From assembly GCA_038380795.1 (NCBI GenBank), contig CM076266.1, forward strand, positions 16,900,145-16,964,144: a stretch of DNA of 64,000 nucleotides, read 5' to 3'. Below the pieces are notes generated by a model that did not search any database, was not told where the DNA came from, and worked only from the letters and a program-made list of their open reading frames with translations. Within the stretch, counting starts at the first letter, position 1. Every line of letters begins with the position of its first letter. Position numbers and translations under genes: made by a program. Shown piece after piece: positions 51,901-64,000 of this stretch. The DNA is from Pyrocephalus nanus. Taxonomy: Eukaryota > Chordata > Aves > Passeriformes > Tyrannidae.

Positions 51901-54900
51901 TGACTAGAGCTTTTTAACAAGTTTCCTGTTGATTTTTATAGCAATATTAGCAAGATTAATCACAGATTACAGCAAATCAGCAATAACTAATTTGCCAAAC
52001 TGAATTTAATACAAATTATCCCTTTCAGTGTGGTCTAGCAGAGCCTTAAAAGTTATTTTATGAATGCTCATTTTCTGGATCAAGCTTGTCATTTGCTTAC
52101 CCTTCGTTTAATAAAGCCCCCCTACACCTAAATAATGAATATTTTAATAATGAATAATTCCTCAATATTATTCTGATTTGTAACTCTGCCTTTTTCCCTG
52201 TCCATAAAAAGCTTGGGAAAATAAAGTCTTTGTAACAGCTTTGTAAAAGCAGTGAAGGATTTAGTATTCAATGAAGCATGATACTTCTGAAAATTAGCAA
52301 CGAGGAGGTAAAACGCTTCACAAGATTTAGTTTAATTCTCTAGAAGAGCATTTATTCAAAGTTCATCTCCTAAAAATACTGAACAAAAATATCATGCACT
52401 TAAAAATTACTAAACCAGCAGCTTTTAACACAGCTCCAAGCCCAGCAGGTGTCACTCTCTCTTTTTTATCTACAACTAGCCTTAGAAATTTTCATCTCCA
52501 CGCAAATTTAAATTTAATTTCATGCAAATTCACTATCCAGAAAAAGCAGCACTAATCAAAATTTTAATCAGCAAGTATTGTAGGAGCACTTGCTTTTCCT
52601 CATTGCTATTTTTTTTCCCCACGTTGATTTTACTTGTCACAAGAAACACATAGATATCTTATAGGAAGTTCAGTTCAGGAAAGATGACTTCACTTGCAAA
52701 AAAGTACAGTATCAAGAATTGGGTCTGAAGGAAAAACACAACTGTGCACAGTCATCCTGCAAGAGGATGAATTTGGGGGTTTGTTTGTTTTTACCAGTTT
52801 TGGGTTTTATTTATTGTTGTACTTATTTTAGAAAGCTTTGCTATCTGTGAACAGAATTATTCTCATTTTATTTTACAAAAGATGCTCACTGCAACTTACA
52901 CGTGCTTGCTCTTTTATGAATAAAAAGCTGTAAAACCAGGTTTTTACTGAGAGAACTCAATTTTTTATAGGGGGCTTTTAGGTTACTTCAATGAAACAAA
53001 CTCAAAACCTGACATTTCAGAATTTTAGAGGATTTTTAATAATTTCAAAAATATTTTTACCCACAGCTGTGCATATCCTGCTAGGACATTAAAACAGATT
53101 GTGTTTTCTTATTACCCTTTCTGCTTTTGGGTGTATCTATGAAATTGGTTAATATAGCTTTACTGCAATATGTCTGGAAGACAAATAACGCTCTGCCCCA
53201 TTTATTTAGGTTTTTTAAAGGCAAAGAACACTGTGGTTTTGCAAACCATTAACACAGCAGTGCTGGAATGAGGAACACAGAGGCTTGTGAGCACTTACTT
53301 TGTCCCTGTGCCTCTGCTTAAAGATTTTAAACTTGAGCACAGCCCAATAGTTTTATTGGTTGACTTTTCACAGGCATAGAGGAAACATTTTTGAGTTACT
53401 AATACATTTTAATAATACTAATTTTAGTGTCTTTCTTATCATACTTTGTTTTGTTTCTTTACTTCTCTCTGCTTTATGTTGTTTTCTTCATAATAAGCTT
53501 CTTCATGAGTCTCACAATATGTGCCTTTAGGGAAGCAAACTTGAGAATAAAAAAATAGCCTGCAGATTTGCAGCTTTTCACATGGATTGACATAGCTGAT
53601 ATTTCAGAAATTAATTCTCTTATTGCAGTGCTTCAAGGTCATTGCAGTGCTCGAAGTCCTATAAGTTTCTGGCTCAAAATACTTGTCCTTCATTGTTAAG
53701 TTTCTTAACACTTTAGCTGGCTGTTATTTTTTCTCAGATGCTAGAGGTGGCAATACTTACTTAAAAGTAATTGTTCCCAGTGTTGCAGAGCAGATGACTT
53801 AAGAGTTGCAATTTGCTGAAACAAAATCAGCAAGTTCCAACTTTAAGTGACCTGTTTCTTTGAATTTACAAGGAGGCAAGAAATCTAATTCTATATATAT
53901 ATTTTTAAGAAATACAAACAAACAACCCCCCCACCACTATTTTGTTGAATGAGCAATCCCCCATGAATGAATTGTACATCCTGTTCCCTTGCACTCATAA
54001 AAATATAGCAGTTTTGACTTAATAAACAAACCAGTTATGCCACATTGCAAGTGTTTGTGTGACACACCTTTTAAGGCAGTAATACAAGTAGCCTACAATT
54101 AGCAAATTTATCAGATGTTGAAAAAAAAAAAGGTTAGGTGGAGCTGGAAGGCTAAACAACATGACATTCAACACTGAGTTCAACACTTTGCTATGTCCAA
54201 GTGATGTCACAGCTTTGGCATGTTGAAGATTCAAAAACATGACACAGTCTGTAAAGAGCACCTAATTGTGAAACACTTCATTCTTTACTAGTAACAAATT
54301 CCCTTCTTAACTAAGATTTATGGATAAGGCGTGCTAATATATAACACAAATTATATCAGGCCATCCAAGTAGCACAAGTGCCCAGGGTCCAAGACAAACA
54401 TCTGGCTTCCTCTGAAAGAGACCATAGGTCACTTCTGGTGATACTACAATAGGAGCATAGGTTTACTGCAGAGCACAGTCTCATGCAAAAACCAAGCAAG
54501 TATTAATTTTTAATTCCTTACAAAGTGCTTTAAAAGTTTTCCATTAAAAGCATTTTAACTGCTCCAAATGACTTAAACATGTTCTTTATCCCACTAAGAA
54601 CAAGCATGGAAAAAAAAAAGCCACTGTAAACACTGAATAAAACACAAAATACTACAGCCTGAGTGGACTAGCATCAAAAACCTGCACTTACCTCCCTCCC
54701 TGCATTTCTCTTGACCCCAAAATTTTATGGCTGTTGATTAAAACTAACAAGTTCAATTTGGTACCTCTTAGCATTTACATAATCATGCACATAATCATTT
54801 CCCCCAGCAAATAAGCTATGCAGGGAGGAAAGCAATGGTGTCTGCAAGCCTTGTCTGTCTTGTAGATCTCAGCAGAGACTGGGACCCTTTTGTAGCAGAG

Positions 54901-57900
54901 CTGCTTCTGAATGTAGGAGGAGCTGACTTGAATGGAGGGGGCTGAGCCCCTTTTCTGACTTGGTCCCCTCAAATGATTCATGAGTGTGTCTTATCAGTAC
55001 ATTCTTCTACATTACCTCTCAAGTAACTAAAGCTGCATTCTGCACATGGGGGACTTGGGATTCAGAGACCTACTTGGCTGGAAATAATTTGTTTTAAAAA
55101 GCCAACACCACCATAACCCAAACCGGGCAATTAAACATCCTTGTCTCGCTTTTGTTAGTGCTTCTGTGTCATTGCTTTCTTGAGCATCAGTAGAGTTTGC
55201 TGTGCAAGGGGGCTTGCTCTGAGACTGCTGCTTTATTTTGGTACTCTTTGGTAGTGTTAAGAGAGGTTGAAGCAGACCTTTTAGCTAACTAAGAATAAAA
55301 AGAATAGGAATTACTGTTCTTAACCAGCAATGTGGCTCAGCCACATAGTTCTTCCTTTCTTCCATTTTTTTACCTGTTCCTGACGTTCTGCTTTAGGAGC
55401 TGCTGCAATATCAGTATTCTGCTGGCCAAGAGGCTGGAAAATAAGCTCACAGTTGGATGCTAGAATAGGCAGGACCCAGCATGCTGGTCTGGATTTTCCT
55501 CTTTCCCAGCAAGTTCTTGCAACACCTGACTGAGTCATCTCACCTTGGAGAGAAGTGCAGAACACAAATGAAGGGCTTGGTGTTGTATTCAGTGCCTGGA
55601 AACCAAAAATTTCCCAAAACTTTTCCCCAAGGAACCATCCCCAGCTAAGGTGGTTGTGGCGAGAAGTGTCAAAACCAGCAAAAGGACTGGGAATGGGAAC
55701 TATCTTGGTGCTGGGGCAATCTGCCACTCTCCAGAGATTTGTGTGCTGATGGCAGTGTGTGTTTGTGATGGCTCTCCCTGTTGTTTCAGTGCTTCCAGAG
55801 CCACACCTGCCCATTTGGAAAGAATTATCGAGACTTCTTCTGTTTCACTTGAAACAGAGTCAAGAGAGAAGGTGTTAGGGGTGAGCATCCTTCTTAGTAA
55901 TTTTTTCTTATGTGTCCAGCAAAAAGGAGGCTTAAGCTTAAAGACTTCCTCAGCATGCATGAGTTCAAACTTGCAACATCTGTTTTGACATGGCTGGAAT
56001 GCCAGGGTATGGGTTACTCAGCGTGGCACATAAGGCAAAGGAAGCACCCTTCAGTATCCCACCCTTCCCCTTGGAGCTGCAAACTGCATCAGGTTGAGGT
56101 GGAAGAGGCCAGAGAGTCTCTGTGCTTCTTCAGGAGGATCTATCTACAACTGGCACCTCCTTGCTCCCTAATTTGTGCTTCCTGCCTTAGCATGGAAGTC
56201 TCAGCTCCAGGGAGTTTGCTTTTACAGACAGCCAAGCAGAAAGTTTAATGTGTGTTTGGTGTTCAATGCTCATTTTCACACTGTTTGTCAGGGTGAGGTG
56301 GTTTTAGAAAATAGCTGCACTCTAAGAAATGTAGGAGAGTCCTCTGGGATAACACCATCTGTGTAATGCTGTATCTCATTGCACTAATATATTTATAAAT
56401 CAAAGCATCAGAATGGGATCTCTAATACAGTTTACAAGCCCTTCTCAAACACCCTTATTGTTATGAACTTTCACACTGAGAAGAAACTGCCCTCTTGCTC
56501 TCAAATGGTTTTGACAGTCCTCTGCTTCATCAAACCTTCTCTCATCCATCCCTACTCAACTGTGATCAGCATTCTAGATTTGTCCTACTCTTTTCATAAA
56601 GTCTGTAATGTATCTTTGCAATTCTTTGAGCTTGCTTTTTGTCTTTTGGTACCTTTATTGCTTCCTTCAGCCTATGAATCTCACTTGCCTGTTCTTCTCC
56701 ATCCAAAGGCTTTGCTATCACAATGTCAGAAAAGCTTTTTGTCATTGTTTGGTTTGAAACTGAACTGGATGTTTCCATTGTTTCCATTCCAAACTTCCAC
56801 TGGAAGTTTGGTTTGCTAAGAGGCACGATAGGCATAAAAATGTAGTGGCCTTGTTCCCACTTATTTTGGAGAACCTGACAACCACATGATCCTTTGGATA
56901 TGGCCAAGGGTTGCCTGAGAGTGGAATGTTGGTTCACCTAAGACTGCGCTGATCCTTGGGACCCACCAATAATTTAGCTCATGGATCGACCCCTTCCAGC
57001 ACTTGAGCCAATATCCTGGTCTTGTTTGATTTGCTGGTAGAGAGGTGCAGCGTGAGTGCTAGGTACTTTCTGAAAGATGTCTTAAAAACTCTTAAAAAGG
57101 GAAAGGAACAAATCTTGGTGGCTTTTGAAAATAACGTCCATCCCTCAGTTCCCACAGTAAATAACTCTCAGAGAATTGAAAGCCAAACCTTTCCACCTGC
57201 AGGATCCACTGTGCTTTAAGTCACATTATTTAAAACTTTTGAGAGGAATTGCTGTTCTGTACAACCACACATCTGAAGATAGAAAGACCTGTCTCAGAAA
57301 GAGAGAGTTTGGGGGACACCACACAGCACAGCTACTCTGTGTGCTCACTGGGGTATTGTAACGGGGCAGAGGCAAAGCCAAACCATTTGCACTGGCTCAG
57401 GTGGTGGCATGGCCTTCCTATTTTTACAATATCTCTCTTCAGTTATCCTGATGCCTGATCTTAAAATGAAGATCTGACCAGAAGGCCCTTGAAATATAAT
57501 AACATGTATTAGGGGCAGACAAAGAAATACTGAATATTAGGTGCAACATTTCTTTGGCATTCAGGTAAGTGATATTTCTCTCATCAAAGAGCTACTGGGC
57601 TTTAAGAGTGTGTCTAGCTGTCATTTATGAGTTTCAATAGCAATTATTCAGGGTTGCTTATTTTCAACTTGAAAAAAACTAGAGTAGGATTGTTAGTAGC
57701 TGTGAGAGATAAAAGATTAATCCAATTTTTGTGGACAATTATCAGTGTGACAATATCAGAATTACACAGCTGGAAACAAGCATTTTACCAGCTTCATGCA
57801 CAGATATAAGTGTATAATGTAAAAAGAGATTCAGTCTGCAAGATTTCCACCTTCACTGTTAGTGGTATTTTCTTAGAAAGAGCGTTAATTTTTTAAGGTA

Positions 57901-60900
57901 ATATCAGGAGCTTCTGTTATCAAACCTGTGGAAAAAAAGCTGTTCTCTGTAGCTGGACTGTTGCTGGGAAAGAGGTTATTCCACAGCACATTTTCTTTTA
58001 AGGGTGTGAAATGACATACTGGAAAGCAAATTACTGGGGATGAGCATTTCACACCCCACCAGTAACATCTTCAACATGCAGAGTTCTGATAGTGTTATGG
58101 GCATCATGCTGAGCTTTCCACCTACAAGGGCCTGCTTCTAGCAGCAGTACATAAGAGAATTCTTGATACCACTCTATTTGTCTAATGAAACATGCCTCCT
58201 TCATTTTGGGGGACTATATAGATGTATTGCGGTTTAAATGAGAATTTTAAATGAAAGTTCTGCAAATAAAATTCCTGCTTTCTCTACTCCTTTCTGAAAC
58301 AGACACCCATGGTAGAGAGGATTTTGTTGTAAGGAGACATTTTTGGTTGAAGTATTATCATTAAAATTATAGTTACACATCTGCTTAATCATAGATCAGT
58401 GTTTCAAAATTAGAAAATACCAAGAAATGAAACGAGGTGACAGCAATAGTTGATCTTTGTAAAATTCTTTGGAAAACCATAAAAAGAAACACGCTGACAA
58501 ACTGCAAATGTCCTGGATACCTGTTATATCTGTTTTATAAGGCAGTTGTACAAAATTCCCAAAACTAAAGAGAAAATGGGTATTATTTCACTAGACTGAT
58601 AATCATCTGTGTCATGCTGACGCATGTGGGTCTAAGATGATTTGATCAGAATATTTTTTTAGTATTTTGGCATTAATGTACATCTGAAGCTGGTATAACT
58701 TCATTGCAGATTGTGTCAGCCTGTATTAAATGAGTACAGCTGGATAGTGACTGTCAATGAGTTAAGAAAAGAAAAACAATTTTAAAATTAAAAAACAAAG
58801 AGAGATTGAGAGGAAGAGAAAGAACACATGTGCCAATCTGACATGGGGATCTTACTGCACTGATATTTGCCATGCTTTTGTATTTTATAGTCCATTAACA
58901 TTATGGAGAGAACATTGCAGAAATATGGAAGCTATGAAAAATTTGAACAGGCCACTGGAGGCAGCTTGCTGACCAAAAGTCGCATCTGGAATCGTGTCAG
59001 GAAATACATGGTGAAAGAAGGCTGTCTTGGTGAGGTAAGTCATACACTGGATCAGGAAAGAAACATTTCTGTAGACCTTAGACATTACACATGGATAGAC
59101 CCCAGAGACCATTTGGGAGGCCTTTCCTCCATTATTGCAAGAATATTCCTTACATCTTATTTTCCTCATGGCTATACCCACTCTTAACATTTGAACAATT
59201 GAAATGATGCAAATTCCTTGTGAATGCTTCAGCCATCTCTCTCTGAGCCTGTTTCCTGATTCATATATGCTTGTTCTTAAATTCACCTCTTTGGGGAGTA
59301 CCCAAGAACGACACCCTTCCTTCCCTCCTTTTTTCAGCTACTTGGAGACTAGCACATTTCCATTTATTCATCAGTTCTGCCATCCGTTCTCTTGTATCAA
59401 ATTATTTACACCAAAGGAAAGAGTTAAGAAAAGGCCAAGAATAATAAGCACCAGCCCAGGAGAATGATTTATAGGAAGTAACACAAATGAAAGTGACATA
59501 AGTGAATAAAAATGTCTCAGAGAGGTTGGCTTGTTGAGTTTCTTTGAGTGCTGTTTTTTCCTGGCTTTAACCATCCAATTTGTTAGAGCCCTTTGCAAAA
59601 AACCTATTTCTTATATTCAGGATTTAAAAAGACCATTTAGATGGAGCTACATGGAATTGCTTGGAAAAGTAAGATAAAATTGAATGTTTAAAAAGAGAAC
59701 TATTTCAAATGAAATCACCAGCTGACACAGCCCAAGACTTGGGTGAGGTCACTGGCAGTGAGCAAGAGGAGTCTGGAATGGGAGATCAAGAGACAAAAAG
59801 TATTTTCCCAGAAACTAGGTTTAATTGGTAAATATAATATTATTAGGAGAAACTGTTAAACTCATCACACATTTTTGTGAGACTATGATCTGACACTGAT
59901 AACCAGACTTTACCTGTGTTTCTCAGAGTCAGGTTAATAAACTACAGTTTAGGGCAAGCATAAAAAAATTTATATGTTTGGTCTTTGCTATGCTTTTATC
60001 TCCCTTTGCGTTCATTTTTGGCTTGGTTTGGCCTCGTGGAAGCAGGATCCTACATGCTCATCCAGCAATCCATGTCCTTTTTAATGAAAGGCTTTACTTT
60101 TTCTGCAAAAATAAGGTTAATACAGCATGTTTAGTATGGTCTAAAATATTATGAAAATATTCTCTCCACCTGAAGAGATGTCAGTAAAGTGGTACCTGTG
60201 CTTTAAATCTAAATGCTTTGGGATTTACCTATTTTTTCTGCCTCTTAAAAGTTTTATAGGACTGACTGCTTGCTGTTGAACTTGAAGCTGAATGATGAAT
60301 TTTGAATACAGGGAAGTGTCATGTTAATGCCTTTGATCCCTCGGTCATTTTTTTTTTATACTAAAAAAGTTATCTTTCTTTTAAGTACTCTCCCTTGTAC
60401 TCTTCTGAGCAGTAGTTTCTTTAGGCTTTACATGAAGAGGGAAAGGTGCTTAGTCTTCAACAAAGAGAGTTTCCCTTCTCCCTCTGAGTCACCTGTTTAA
60501 AAAGGCTTTTTGAAGTCAAATAACAGAATATTATATAAATATGCATTCATTTCCTTCTCTGACAGTTTTTGTTTTGATGACCAGTTTTCCAAGAGAAAGC
60601 AGGAAAGCAGGAACTATATTCCTGTATAAACCAAAATGAAACAATACCAGCATTTTCATAATATTTCAAGTCCGCATCACGTAACAGGAAACAAAGTACA
60701 CAATGCTCCCTCCTCCCATTCATGTGGCTTTAGAATTGCAACTGAAAAGGTTTCAGACACTTAGATATATATATACCATATCAATTTATGTGCATTTGCC
60801 TACTATTTTTCAGTTCTCAGTAATACTAAGATGATTAGACACGGTTCAAAAAATGGAATTTTGTCTAATTTATTCTGCGTATAGTTGCTCTCTGACCCTT

Positions 60901-63427
60901 GAATACTGTTTCTATATTAAATTTTGCATTAAATTTTGTCTATCTTAACCCTCTTGCTGAATGCTACTAAAGCCTGAGGTTTTGTCAGCAGCACACGCGA
61001 GTAGGATAAACCCTGTGGAGTCAGAAGGGTCTCTCACAGGTGACTGCTGCTAGCAAGGAAGAGTTGCGAAGGGCAAGGGACCAAAGAGAAATGAAATAAT
61101 GGAAGGGACAAAGGGGAAAAGCAGGAACAGGAGTGAGAAGAGAGCTCTTTTCTACCTGAACTCTCTCCTCTTCAGATTGTGGTCCATCTCACGGAGGACC
61201 TGCTGTCCCGAGCCTCAATGACAGTGGTGAATGGCCGCCCCACTCTCACTATCAATATCTCCACTGCACGAGAGCACTGGCTGGAGGGGATGCTGAGACA
61301 CGAAATTGGTACGAGCGTGACATCAGTTCTTCAGGCAAAGGGGAGTACTTGCATGCATTCCTAATTCTTTCACAATGATGGGCCAGGCACTATATACAAA
61401 CAGAAAGAGGGAACGTCCCTGAGTAAAAAACCTGTGCTTTAGGTGTGCCAAGGGGAAGGAGAAACCTTTCTATCACTGCAGCATGCAGGAAAAGAATTCC
61501 TAGGGTTTATGTGCTTTAGCACTTTAGGTCAGATCCAGACTGAGCTTCTGAAGTAAGTCTACCAGCTAGTCCCACTTAACTGCACTGAGGTTCACATGCC
61601 AAAGGACTCTTGGAGCAGGCACAGTAATCCTTTCAGATAATGCTAGTCCAGAGGCTATGCTCCAGGGCATACCTTGTGTGCTCAGGGACATTTTGCTCAT
61701 GAGGGCAATTTAGAGATACTCTGGAGTTTAAAAAAAAAATAAAAATAAAGGGAAACAGGAATAGTTTGACTGTCCAACCTCAGCTCCAGCCATTTCACTT
61801 TACAAATCTGTGTTTGTTACGGTGCATTGCTTGCCAACGTAGGCAATGCTTTAGGCAGGACGAATTTACCCAGTGACCCCTAAACTGCTGTAAGACTGCC
61901 TTGGTTTTTCATTGCACAAGCCGGGCCCAGCCCTGTGGAAAATTTCTACAAAATTTTCAGTGCATCTGTTTTAGTTAAGTACATCTAAAATGCATAAACT
62001 TGGCTAGTGCCCAAATATCAACTGAAGAATAATCCTTGCAATTGCCTTGAACCACTGTTACTCACATTGTAAGGGGATATAGCATCTTTTAAGACTGCAG
62101 TAGGGCTGTTTAATCACCTTCAGGAGGAAGTATTTCTGCCCCCTTACTTTTATTTTCCTTCCTTCTTGTCACCATGAGGCCTAGCCTATGCCAGAGACAT
62201 TCAGCATGTAAGACACTTTTGAAAATTCCTTTCCACTGGCTTGGAAAGTTAAGTCTTCCTGATAGTTGTATTCCTTGGGCATTTTCAGAAGTCTCACTTG
62301 CAGAAAGCAGGTGAATATTTGCATGGTGTATCTACCTTTGATAAAATTCTCTGTTGCAGGCAAGGCTAAAGTTGTCACTTTCCCCAGTTCCCAGTACTAC
62401 CAAGCTCAGAGTTCTGAAGTGGGCGTCTCCTTATATATTTTATAATTTTTTGTTAATCATTAGATGCTACCGTTCTAAGTGCCATAATCCTTTTTTTCTT
62501 TTCAGGAACTCATTATTTTCGTGGTTTTAACAACAACAGCCAGCCTTGGTGCAACCGGAACGGGCGTAGAAAACATGGGTTAAAACCAATCAACCCTACA
62601 GAAGAGGGGCTGGCGAGCATTCACAGTGTCCTGTTCCGCAAAGACCCTTTTCTTTGGAGAGCTGCCCTGCTCTACTACACCGTGTATCAGGCTAGCCAAA
62701 TGTCCTTCAGTCGGCTTTTCCAGGACGTGGGGAAATTTGTCAAAGACCCCAACACTAGGTGGGATTACTGCGTACGAGCCAAGAGAGGGTGGACTGACAC
62801 ATCACAACCGGGTGGGTTCCCTATTTGTCTTCTTTTTTGTACTTCAGGGAGGTGTTCAGAACATGCTGCAGAGCTCCATCATTATGTCACACAGCAAAAC
62901 TTTTGCAAAACGGAGAAATGGGACTCCACGCTTTCTGAGATGAGGCGTCAGGAATTCCGCTATGGAAAACAAGGCTGAAAATGCACATGTGTGAGACTTT
63001 CAGGCTGAATCAGTACAGGATTTCTTTTTGCTGGAAGTGGAATGTAAATACAAAACTGTGAAAAAGTCCCTACTCACAGCTTGACCTCCTTTCATATTTA
63101 TTACAAGAGATGCAATGTTGCTGTGGTTATTCACAGACACTATTGTCTGTGTTTGATTTCTTTCTCTGGCTAGTGGGTTTTGCCTTCTAGTTAGTTTTTG
63201 GAAAGGTTTTCCAAGTCAGGGATATAGATGTCTAGGTTTTAAAAATAAAATTGTTCTGCTCATGATGGCCACTGAGAACATGCCTTGAGCAAACCTTGAT
63301 AGAGTAAAATGTATCTCCATTCCTTTCAGGCTGTTTCAATAAGGATCAGGTGTACTTGGATGGCATCCTCCGAATCCTGAGATACAGGGAGTCCATCGAT
63401 TTCTATCTTCTGACAGCCCTTGGAAAG
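42882..63427 (+). CDS. MATCAP2: MATCAP2 (KIAA0895) coding span, 5' six exons; 3' end outside window
   Basis: MATCAP2 is a zinc metallopeptidase of the DUF1704/TyrAC family that, in mammals, removes the C-terminal tyrosine of alpha-tubulin. Six exons join in phase to give 463 codons; the human protein is about 520 residues, so the last part lies past 64000. Residues 1-236 are basic, Ser-rich and probably disordered. The catalytic part follows: the HEIGTH zinc motif is at residues 326-331 (HExxxH, with the T of the family HExxTH form), then R334, and TEEGLA at 360-365 should supply the third zinc ligand. The start is the first in-frame ATG of the CpG-island exon (MLESICVTG). No frameshift or stop was found. 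It is divergent from ANLN, as in human. Confidence 0.95.
47430..47623. repeat. Long direct duplication, copy 1
   Basis: It starts GATATCAGCCATGTGCATGT and ends CAAGAGCTT. It matches 48801-48999 at a constant offset of 1,371 bp over 185 bp, with 7 mismatches (about 96% identity). Confidence 0.95.
48801..48999. repeat. Long direct duplication, copy 2
   Basis: It starts GATATCAGCCACGTGCATGT. After the ungapped 185 bp it carries five extra bases (TTACA at 48986-48990) before the shared CAAGAGCTT. Confidence 0.95.
50001..50683 (+). CDS. MATCAP2: MATCAP2 coding exon 2
   Basis: 683 nt, residues 9-236. The acceptor is CCAAACGCAG and the donor GTATAG. It starts EKLHWPKTELSRKS and ends HASDRFLKQ. It is Lys/Ser-rich with EEKKHHAQKQAAAHHKKLRK and a segment FNSDFTYNPQFEYENPALPN, which opens the conserved region. 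Confidence 0.96.
50684..58890 (+). other. MATCAP2: MATCAP2 intron 2 (8.2 kb)
   Basis: AT-rich, with a poly-T tract near 51223-51241 and a 19-bp near-tandem pair at 53622-53659. The part at about 55300-57400 is less AT-rich and has several mid-length open frames on both strands, none recognisable. Confidence 0.65.
53622..53659. repeat. 19-bp near-tandem pair
   Basis: ATTGCAGTGCTTCAAGGTC is followed directly by ATTGCAGTGCTCGAAGTCC. Confidence 0.85.
58891..59034 (+). CDS. MATCAP2: MATCAP2 coding exon 3
   Basis: 144 nt, residues 237-284, phase 0 at both ends. The acceptor is TATTTTATAG and the donor GTAAGT. It encodes MERTLQKYGSYEKFEQATGG and then RIWNRVRKYMVKEGCLGE, part of the DUF1704 domain. 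Confidence 0.96.
59035..61175 (+). other. MATCAP2: MATCAP2 intron 3
   Basis: AT-rich. No repeat family or exon was recognised. Confidence 0.6.
61176..61308 (+). CDS. MATCAP2: MATCAP2 coding exon 4 (start of the zinc motif)
   Basis: 133 nt, residues 285-329. The acceptor is CCTCTTCAG and the donor GTACGA. It encodes LTEDLLSRASMTVVNGRP and EHWLEGMLRHEI. The exon ends inside the zinc motif: H326 and E327 are here and the G329 codon is split. Confidence 0.97.
61309..62505 (+). other. MATCAP2: MATCAP2 intron 4
   Basis: It splits the zinc-motif glycine codon. Nothing else notable was seen. Confidence 0.7.
62506..62811 (+). CDS. MATCAP2: MATCAP2 coding exon 5 (rest of the zinc site)
   Basis: 306 nt, residues 329-431. 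The acceptor is TCTTTTCAG and the donor GTGGGT. It encodes THYFRGFNNN, completing HExxTH, then PINPTEEGLASIHSVLFRKD with the probable third zinc ligand, and WRAALLYYTVYQASQMSFSR. Confidence 0.97.
62812..63329 (+). other. MATCAP2: MATCAP2 intron 5
   Basis: 518 bp. The reading frame happens to stay open for part of it past the exon 5 donor, but the strong GTGGGT donor and the phase of exon 6 define the boundary. Confidence 0.75.
63330..63427 (+). CDS. MATCAP2: MATCAP2 coding exon 6
   Basis: 98 nt, residues 431-463. The acceptor is CCTTTCAG and the donor GTGAGT, phase 0. It encodes CFNKDQVYLDGILRILRYR and SIDFYLLTALGK. The following exon is not in the window. Confidence 0.96.
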
Positions 63428-64000
63428 GTGAGTGGACTCATTATGCCCAAAGGGTACAGTTATACCATTTCAGCAAGCCTGCCTGCAACGAGCTCTGAGT
63501 CATTGTGCTCTCTTTTTACTTTGATCTGGAAATCTCAGCTCTGTGCAGCCCTTTGAATTACACCGTGCACATTGCAAATGTTTTGAGGTCCTAAAAACTT
63601 CTAACAGATTCTCCTCATTCCTTGCTTGTGATTTTATCTCCTCAATTAAGATTTTATGGTCATATTTCTCAGATTTTCCTCCCTTTACGGGGTACTACCT
63701 GTCTTGTAGCACAACAGACTGGCTTGGCCAAGCAGGACAGGTACTATATAAGGTGGCAGTCCTAGCAGGAAACAAAATTAGGCATTTGATTCTAACACAT
63801 CCCCTTTTCATCTCAAATTTCTCTCACTCATGGCACCTGTTTTCCAAAAACCAGGTTGTGTTTTTTTTCCCCAGAATGCGTGGTATTTCTACATTCACAG
63901 AACATATTTTATGTCCGTTCTGTCACAGCCTGTTTGTTGTCAAAATCACCCTAAGAAGTGCAGAAACTTTGTCACACTTCCTGAACCAAATCCTTGGGTT
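63428..64000 (+). other. MATCAP2: MATCAP2 intron 6, partial
   Basis: From the exon 6 donor to the window edge. An acceptor-like CCCCAG near 63874 opens a frame to the edge, but the peptide does not look like the family. Confidence 0.6.

Noticed and set aside
63875..64000. Possible MATCAP2 exon 7 after a CCCCAG acceptor
   Set aside because: The frame is open to the edge, but the peptide is Cys/His/Asn-rich and does not resemble the family's C-terminal part.

Overview
The window looks like avian nuclear DNA. It carries vertebrate genes split by consensus GT-AG introns, three CR1-type LINE fragments, and a solo LTR of a family that I recall as common in bird genomes. I cannot name the species. 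No bacterial, phage or organellar gene is visible.

Two protein-coding genes can be read exon by exon, and they lie head to head. ANLN (anillin) is on the minus strand from its ATG at 30560 to its stop at 2539. It has 24 coding exons whose phases join without a break and predict 1,096 residues; human anillin has about 1,124. MATCAP2 (formerly KIAA0895, a tubulin tyrosine carboxypeptidase) is on the plus strand from its ATG at 42882. Six coding exons (463 codons) lie in the window, and the last part of the gene runs off the right edge. The same two genes are adjacent and divergent in human 7p14.2, so this is conserved synteny.

Layout: 1-1237 is flank beyond the ANLN 3' end. 1238-2538 is the ANLN 3' UTR with two AATAAA signals. 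2539-30560 is ANLN. About 30561-30760 is the ANLN 5' UTR and core promoter, with an inverted CCAAT box, a CHR-like TTTGAA and a 43-bp tandem duplication. 30761-42530 is the intergenic stretch, with two CR1 fragments, a solo LTR with a perfect 5-bp target-site duplication, and an unexplained minus-strand open frame next to an AATAAA signal. 42530-42906 is the MATCAP2 CpG-rich promoter and first exon, with two opposed ZNF143-like motifs. 42907-64000 holds MATCAP2 exons 2-6 and long introns, including a 96% identical 185-bp direct duplication in intron 1.

Both proteins act on the cytoskeleton. Anillin scaffolds RhoA, actin, myosin II and septins at the cytokinetic ring. MATCAP2 removes the C-terminal tyrosine of alpha-tubulin. 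Nothing in the sequence shows that they are co-regulated. Their promoters are about 12 kb apart and look different: ANLN has cell-cycle-type elements and MATCAP2 has ZNF143-type elements. I found no clearly new gene system. The least explained items are the minus-strand frame upstream of MATCAP2 and the intron 1 duplication.
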